Origin: Arcuatula senhousia
Lineage: Eukaryota > Mollusca > Bivalvia > Mytilida > Mytilidae
DNA length: 64,000 nucleotides
Direction of reading: 5' to 3'
Assembly: GCA_963971305.1 (NCBI GenBank)
Contig: OZ020303.1
Location: 63,922,867-63,986,866 of the forward strand
This document shows, piece by piece, positions 56,520-64,000 of this stretch. Every line of letters begins with the position of its first letter. Position 1 is the first letter of the stretch. Both the position numbers and the translations under genes were made by a program. The notes under the pieces were generated by a model, which was given only the letters and a program-made list of their open reading frames with translations, had not been told where the DNA came from and ran no database searches.

Positions 56520-57545
56520 AGTTCACTTGGCCAAAGGCCATGTGCGATAATTTCATCACTTGGCGTCCGCCGTCGTCGTCGTCGTCTGTGGTCGTCCGTT
56601 AGACAAAATTTCAAAAATCTTCTCATCTGAAACCATTTCAAAATTGTTATTGTGATAATGAAAGGAGACAAATAGTCATTATAAGAACAAAAGTTATGCA
56701 AAATCAGATCAATCGGATAAGGTCTCAAAAACCCCTTTTGACGTTCACATTCATGTTCAGCTTAAAATCTACATTTTTGGCATTTTTGCTTGAACAAATA
56801 CGGGTAGGATGGTACACATGTTATATATTTTTGCAAAGCTAGTACGATTTTCTCTCTAATGCTGGTATAAAACATGCACCATCAAGGATTACTTTTTTCG
56901 CAAAGTTGGATTGTATACAAAATTCTTAAAATACCCTTTTTAACCATGCTTTCCGGACTTCCATATGGACCCTTTTCACACACCCATGTAAAAAAAATTT
57001 CATACACTTGTCAAAAATGAATCAAGGGTATTCAAAATGAGTGAATTTTTAGGTTTCATTTTATTGTACACATGTTTTCATTATTAACCCAATAAAACTT
57101 TGACAATAACAAACAATAACACTGAATTTTTCATTTTAATGGACTATATGAGAGAGGGGCCAATTCCTCTGGAAGGGGTTTATGATACCTTACCTATACA
57201 AGAGGCCATATTTTAGAAAAATTTTACTGATATTTTGAGTTATATTTTTAAATGAAAAGGAGATAAATAATCGTTGCGAGAACAAAAATTGCCTTGTTGA
57301 TTAAAATCTATTACTGTGCAAAATTTCATGTCAATCAGACAACCTTTGTTGAAGTTATTGCCCTTGAAAATGACTATTTTTGCAAATTTTTCACTTTTCG
57401 AGCTGTAAATTAAAGGAGATAAATAATCAATATAAGAACGAAAGTTGCTAAATTTGTTTAGATCTATCATTGTGTAAAATGTTCGTTTAAATTGATGTCC
57501 TAAATTACTTGGATACCAGGTGAGCGATTCAGGCCCCTTTTGGGC
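56520..57545 (+). mobile_element. HINE element A relative, complete diverged copy
   Basis: Starts GTTCACTTGGCCAAAGGCCATGTG (hairpin arms around the central AAA) with a GTC microsatellite at 56567-56600. The body is diverged, with no clear 155-bp core. Ends CCAGGTGAGCGATTCAGGCC, then a CCTTTTGGG hairpin whose last bases are also the start of the next element. Confidence 0.65.
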
Positions 57546-57771
57546 TCACCTGACCTGAAGGGTCAGGTGAGCTATTGCCGTCACTTGGCGTCCGTCGTCC
57601 GTCCGTCCGTTAGCCTTTTTTCAAGCGTTAACTCCTCTGACACCATAGGTTCAATTGCAACCAAACTTTGTACAGTTGTTAATTGGCATATGTGCTTCAA
57701 ACCAATCGTTTGGATTTTTGATTCGTAAAAAAACATGACCGCCATGGCTAAAAATAGAACAGAGGGGTAAA
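57543..57771 (+). mobile_element. 5' module of another element A, running into the tandem array
   Basis: Hairpin GCTCACCTGACC … GGGTCAGGTGAGC, then 'tcacttggcgtccgtcgtcc' and a GTCC run, then the family's 5' module to about 57770. At that point the 1,434-bp array begins, in the place where the core repeats normally sit. Confidence 0.7.
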
Positions 57772-60700
57772 GGTAGTAAGACACAGTTCGGTTATGTTTA
57801 CAAGTTAGTTTCGGAGAGTGACATCCTAGAATTTCTAAAGTAAAATACAAAGGTCGAATCTAAGTAGCTATAAATTAAGAATGCCATATAATTTAGTAAC
57901 GAAAGTGTGCTCAACTGATAGGGAATCTTTCAGAGGTCATATTTTTGACAAAGTATAAAAATATTCGAAAAAACGGAAGTTTAGCGTCCCCTTTCCGGCA
58001 TGGTGTCATTTTTATTTTACCGATCTTTTGAACGTTTTTATTAATGCTTGTTTTTAAGGTAAAAAATGCGACGTCATTTCTTGAAAAAATAAGCCGGTCG
58101 ATGTATAGGTTTTTTACTTTTAATAAAGAGCCAGGTTTATGTACTTTCAGAGCATGTATAGCACTATAGAGGATTTAGTGCAGGTTTGAGTCTAATCTAG
58201 GCTTGAATTATGGTAAAAAAGTGTATATTTTAGTGTTTTTTTCATGTATAATTTGTTTTTTGAGTTATCGGTTTGTAATGAAAAGATCTTATTTTTGCAA
58301 GTAACAACTAACTGGAAGATAATCTATGGAATGTAAGGATTTCAACGATGTATGATAAGTGTTTATAAGGTTAAATATAGTTTTAGAATAGTTATTGGAA
58401 GAAGCATATGTGCTGCAAAGCTATGGACGTTTCTGACGTTTTACCTAGAAGTGTGTTTTACTACCATTAACGTAATTGTCAACAATTATACTAGCATTGA
58501 ACGCGAACTAAATACCCATGTTAATTGGTGGAATTAAAGCTAAATCAATAAACAACAGATTAGTTAAAAAAAATTTGGGGAAAATATTAGTTGTCTTGGA
58601 AAAAGGCCATAGCAACCAAAACAGCATATTTAAAAAAAATCGAGCGAAAACGTTACGTAACGTTTTTCCAACTTTTCAGCTACATCATTTCTGTTTTTAT
58701 AAAGGTGAAAACGACCAAATGGACAAAATCTCTTTAAAATACAATTAATGTATGGATACTTATTTATTTACTGAACTTTTTCGACAGAACTCCGTATTTT
58801 TATGCAAAATGTGACGGTTTTGTCTCTTAGGAACATGATATTCAAAATTGTCGTACTTGGTCTTTACTTTGCAAACTGTGTTAATTTGATAGGTAAAATC
58901 TCCCCGGACTTTAAAAAATAATCAATTAAAAGGTAAATGTCAATTATTTTATCAATAAATAACAAAAATGTGTAAAAATGTTGATTTTAATCTAAGAAAC
59001 AAAAAGACACCATGATATGTTATACTTTTCAAAAAATATTGCAAAACTATGGTCAAAAGTGAAAATAGGGTTCCAACTTTGACTTGCCATAACTTGGCTT
59101 ATATATGACCTAAAAGAAATTGCTAAACATCATTTTGTTCCAAATATATTCAAGTTTTGAAATATACAAAACACTTAAATACATAAAAATATGTTTATCT
59201 ATTAAGGTAGTAAGACACAGTTCGGTTATGTTTACAAGTTAGTTTCGGAGAGTGACATCCTAGAATTTCTAAAGTAAAATACAAAGGTCGAATCTAAGTA
59301 GCTATAAATTAAGAATGCCATATAATTTAGTAACGAAAGTGTGCTCAACTGATAGGGAATCTTTCAGAGGTCATATTTTTGACAAAGTATAAAAATATTC
59401 GAAAAAACGGAAGTTTAGCGTCCCCTTTCCGGCATGGTGTCATTTTTATTTTACCGATCTTTTGAACGTTTTTATTAATGCTTGTTTTTAAGGTAAAAAA
59501 TGCGACGTCATTTCTTGAAAAAATAAGCCGGTCGATGTATAGGTTTTTTACTTTTAATAAAGAGCCAGGTTTATGTACTTTCAGAGCATGTATAGCACTA
59601 TAGAGGATTTAGTGCAGGTTTGAGTCTAATCTAGGCTTGAATTATGGTAAAAAAGTGTATATTTTAGTGTTTTTTTCATGTATAATTTGTTTTTTGAGTT
59701 ATCGGTTTGTAATGAAAAGATCTTATTTTTGCAAGTAACAACTAACTGGAAGATAATCTATGGAATGTAAGGATTTCAACGATGTATGATAAGTGTTTAT
59801 AAGGTTAAATATAGTTTTAGAATAGTTATTGGAAGAAGCATATGTGCTGCAAAGCTATGGACGTTTCTGACGTTTTACCTAGAAGTGTGTTTTACTACCA
59901 TTAACGTAATTGTCAACAATTATACTAGCATTGAACGCGAACTAAATACCCATGTTAATTGGTGGAATTAAAGCTAAATCAATAAACAACAGATTAGTTA
60001 AAAAAAATTTGGGGAAAATATTAGTTGTCTTGGAAAAAGGCCATAGCAACCAAAACAGCATATTTAAAAAAAATCGAGCGAAAACGTTACGTAACGTTTT
60101 TCCAACTTTTCAGCTACATCATTTCTGTTTTTATAAAGGTGAAAACGACCAAATGGACAAAATCTCTTTAAAATACAATTAATGTATGGATACTTATTTA
60201 TTTACTGAACTTTTTCGACAGAACTCCGTATTTTTATGCAAAATGTGACGGTTTTGTCTCTTAGGAACATGATATTCAAAATTGTCGTACTTGGTCTTTA
60301 CTTTGCAAACTGTGTTAATTTGATAGGTAAAATCTCCCCGGACTTTAAAAAATAATCAATTAAAAGGTAAATGTCAATTATTTTATCAATAAATAACAAA
60401 AATGTGTAAAAATGTTGATTTTAATCTAAGAAACAAAAAGACACCATGATATGTTATACTTTTCAAAAAATATTGCAAAACTATGGTCAAAAGTGAAAAT
60501 AGGGTTCCAACTTTGACTTGCCATAACTTGGCTTATATATGACCTAAAAGAAATTGCTAAACATCATTTTGTTCCAAATATATTCAAGTTTTGAAATATA
60601 CAAAACACTTAAATACATAAAAATATGTTTATCTATTAAGGTAGTAAGACACAGTTCGGTTATGTTTACAAGTTAGTTTCGGAGAGTGACATCCTAGAAT

Positions 60701-63700
60701 TTCTAAAGTAAAATACAAAGGTCGAATCTAAGTAGCTATAAATTAAGAATGCCATATAATTTAGTAACGAAAGTGTGCTCAACTGATAGGGAATCTTTCA
60801 GAGGTCATATTTTTGACAAAGTATAAAAATATTCGAAAAAACGGAAGTTTAGCGTCCCCTTTCCGGCATGGTGTCATTTTTATTTTACCGATCTTTTGAA
60901 CGTTTTTATTAATGCTTGTTTTTAAGGTAAAAAATGCGACGTCATTTCTTGAAAAAATAAGCCGGTCGATGTATAGGTTTTTTACTTTTAATAAAGAGCC
61001 AGGTTTATGTACTTTCAGAGCATGTATAGCACTATAGAGGATTTAGTGCAGGTTTGAGTCTAATCTAGGCTTGAATTATGGTAAAAAAGTGTATATTTTA
61101 GTGTTTTTTTCATGTATAATTTGTTTTTTGAGTTATCGGTTTGTAATGAAAAGATCTTATTTTTGCAAGTAACAACTAACTGGAAGATAATCTATGGAAT
61201 GTAAGGATTTCAACGATGTATGATAAGTGTTTATAAGGTTAAATATAGTTTTAGAATAGTTATTGGAAGAAGCATATGTGCTGCAAAGCTATGGACGTTT
61301 CTGACGTTTTACCTAGAAGTGTGTTTTACTACCATTAACGTAATTGTCAACAATTATACTAGCATTGAACGCGAACTAAATACCCATGTTAATTGGTGGA
61401 ATTAAAGCTAAATCAATAAACAACAGATTAGTTAAAAAAAATTTGGGGAAAATATTAGTTGTCTTGGAAAAAGGCCATAGCAACCAAAACAGCATATTTA
61501 AAAAAAATCGAGCGAAAACGTTACGTAACGTTTTTCCAACTTTTCAGCTACATCATTTCTGTTTTTATAAAGGTGAAAACGACCAAATGGACAAAATCTC
61601 TTTAAAATACAATTAATGTATGGATACTTATTTATTTACTGAACTTTTTCGACAGAACTCCGTATTTTTATGCAAAATGTGACGGTTTTGTCTCTTAGGA
61701 ACATGATATTCAAAATTGTCGTACTTGGTCTTTACTTTGCAAACTGTGTTAATTTGATAGGTAAAATCTCCCCGGACTTTAAAAAATAATCAATTAAAAG
61801 GTAAATGTCAATTATTTTATCAATAAATAACAAAAATGTGTAAAAATGTTGATTTTAATCTAAGAAACAAAAAGACACCATGATATGTTATACTTTTCAA
61901 AAAATATTGCAAAACTATGGTCAAAAGTGAAAATAGGGTTCCAACTTTGACTTGCCATAACTTGGCTTATATATGACCTAAAAGAAATTGCTAAACATCA
62001 TTTTGTTCCAAATATATTCAAGTTTTGAAATATACAAAACACTTAAATACATAAAAATATGTTTATCTATTAAGGTAGTAAGACACAGTTCGGTTATGTT
62101 TACAAGTTAGTTTCGGAGAGTGACATCCTAGAATTTCTAAAGTAAAATACAAAGGTCGAATCTAAGTAGCTATAAATTAAGAATGCCATATAATTTAGTA
62201 ACGAAAGTGTGCTCAACTGATAGGGAATCTTTCAGAGGTCATATTTTTGACAAAGTATAAAAATATTCGAAAAAACGGAAGTTTAGCGTCCCCTTTCCGG
62301 CATGGTGTCATTTTTATTTTACCGATCTTTTGAACGTTTTTATTAATGCTTGTTTTTAAGGTAAAAAATGCGACGTCATTTCTTGAAAAAATAAGCCGGT
62401 CGATGTATAGGTTTTTTACTTTTAATAAAGAGCCAGGTTTATGTACTTTCAGAGCATGTATAGCACTATAGAGGATTTAGTGCAGGTTTGAGTCTAATCT
62501 AGGCTTGAATTATGGTAAAAAAGTGTATATTTTAGTGTTTTTTTCATGTATAATTTGTTTTTTGAGTTATCGGTTTGTAATGAAAAGATCTTATTTTTGC
62601 AAGTAACAACTAACTGGAAGATAATCTATGGAATGTAAGGATTTCAACGATGTATGATAAGTGTTTATAAGGTTAAATATAGTTTTAGAATAGTTATTGG
62701 AAGAAGCATATGTGCTGCAAAGCTATGGACGTTTCTGACGTTTTACCTAGAAGTGTGTTTTACTACCATTAACGTAATTGTCAACAATTATACTAGCATT
62801 GAACGCGAACTAAATACCCATGTTAATTGGTGGAATTAAAGCTAAATCAATAAACAACAGATTAGTTAAAAAAAATTTGGGGAAAATATTAGTTGTCTTG
62901 GAAAAAGGCCATAGCAACCAAAACAGCATATTTAAAAAAAATCGAGCGAAAACGTTACGTAACGTTTTTCCAACTTTTCAGCTACATCATTTCTGTTTTT
63001 ATAAAGGTGAAAACGACCAAATGGACAAAATCTCTTTAAAATACAATTAATGTATGGATACTTATTTATTTACTGAACTTTTTCGACAGAACTCCGTATT
63101 TTTATGCAAAATGTGACGGTTTTGTCTCTTAGGAACATGATATTCAAAATTGTCGTACTTGGTCTTTACTTTGCAAACTGTGTTAATTTGATAGGTAAAA
63201 TCTCCCCGGACTTTAAAAAATAATCAATTAAAAGGTAAATGTCAATTATTTTATCAATAAATAACAAAAATGTGTAAAAATGTTGATTTTAATCTAAGAA
63301 ACAAAAAGACACCATGATATGTTATACTTTTCAAAAAATATTGCAAAACTATGGTCAAAAGTGAAAATAGGGTTCCAACTTTGACTTGCCATAACTTGGC
63401 TTATATATGACCTAAAAGAAATTGCTAAACATCATTTTGTTCCAAATATATTCAAGTTTTGAAATATACAAAACACTTAAATACATAAAAATATGTTTAT
63501 CTATTAAGGTAGTAAGACACAGTTCGGTTATGTTTACAAGTTAGTTTCGGAGAGTGACATCCTAGAATTTCTAAAGTAAAATACAAAGGTCGAATCTAAG
63601 TAGCTATAAATTAAGAATGCCATATAATTTAGTAACGAAAGTGTGCTCAACTGATAGGGAATCTTTCAGAGGTCATATTTTTGACAAAGTATAAAAATAT

Positions 63701-64000
63701 TCGAAAAAACGGAAGTTTAGCGTCCCCTTTCCGGCATGGTGTCATTTTTATTTTACCGATCTTTTGAACGTTTTTATTAATGCTTGTTTTTAAGGTAAAA
63801 AATGCGACGTCATTTCTTGAAAAAATAAGCCGGTCGATGTATAGGTTTTTTACTTTTAATAAAGAGCCAGGTTTATGTACTTTCAGAGCATGTATAGCAC
63901 TATAGAGGATTTAGTGCAGGTTTGAGTCTAATCTAGGCTTGAATTATGGTAAAAAAGTGTATATTTTAGTGTTTTTTTCATGTATAATTTGTTTTTTGAG
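57772..64000 (+). repeat. 1,434-bp tandem array, four full units plus a partial
   Basis: Units start (GGTAGTAAGACACAG) at 57772, 59206, 60640, 62074 and 63508, all exactly 1,434 bp apart. I saw no difference between units. The last is cut by the window end (493 bp). Each unit is AT-rich, with two small frames (61 and 76 codons, for example 58352 and 58518) that resemble nothing known, and the palindrome AAAACGTTACGTAACGTTTT. Identity suggests very recent amplification, homogenisation, or assembly of a long satellite. Confidence 0.92.
58647..58666. repeat. Perfect 20-bp palindrome in each array unit
   Basis: AAAACGTTACGTAACGTTTT; recurs at +1434 steps (60081, 61515, 62949). Could bind a dimeric protein or fold; role unknown. 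Confidence 0.7.

Noticed and set aside
58352..58748. Two small frames repeated in every 1,434-bp unit
   Set aside because: They repeat only because the DNA repeats; no start context, domain or splice evidence. Mentioned under the array.

Overview
The window is animal nuclear DNA, AT-rich and dense in repeats, with spliced genes. The bivalve repeat types and a TIR-domain gene suggest a bivalve mollusc, most likely a mussel (Mytilus-like); that is an inference from family resemblance. One 100-base assembly gap lies at 15969-16068.

Layout. 1-5000 is a repeat block: pearl/HINE-type elements (non-autonomous Helentron relatives) nested three deep. 5430-8600 holds another such 5' end, a broken Q-rich exon and a hAT transposase remnant. 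9016-12013 (minus) is a two-exon TPR-like/TIR gene with a one-base homopolymer frameshift. 12.8-16 kb holds minus-strand fragments of a Penelope-like reverse transcriptase family. 16440-19512 (plus) is an intact two-exon class B/adhesion-like 7TM receptor with a somatomedin-B-like motif. 20.5-23.2 kb carries SINE-like and other repeats. 23320-30541 is an apparently complete Ngaro-like tyrosine-recombinase retrotransposon with gag, RT-RNase H, recombinase and SGNH hydrolase frames and identical split direct repeats.

34263-44914 (plus) is a second receptor copy and is a pseudogene. It has a nonsense codon in exon 1 and a 4.4-kb nest of four HINE-like elements in exon 2, each inserted into the microsatellite of the one before. 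45.2-47.5 kb holds more RT fragments. 47789-52661 (minus) is a three-exon gene for a small single-pass membrane protein with a very long acidic cytoplasmic tail. 53.3 kb has a small inverted-repeat element. 56520-57770 has two head-to-tail HINE 5' modules, the second running into a 1,434-bp tandem array that continues past the window end (four full copies plus a partial).

The host genes do not look like one pathway: a cytosolic TIR protein, membrane receptors and a membrane/acidic-tail protein. Most of the structure comes from mobile DNA. Its clearest lesson is a shared architecture across sequence-unrelated families: 5' hairpin, trinucleotide microsatellite, tandem core, offset inverted repeat and 3' hairpin, inserted at T-rich sites.
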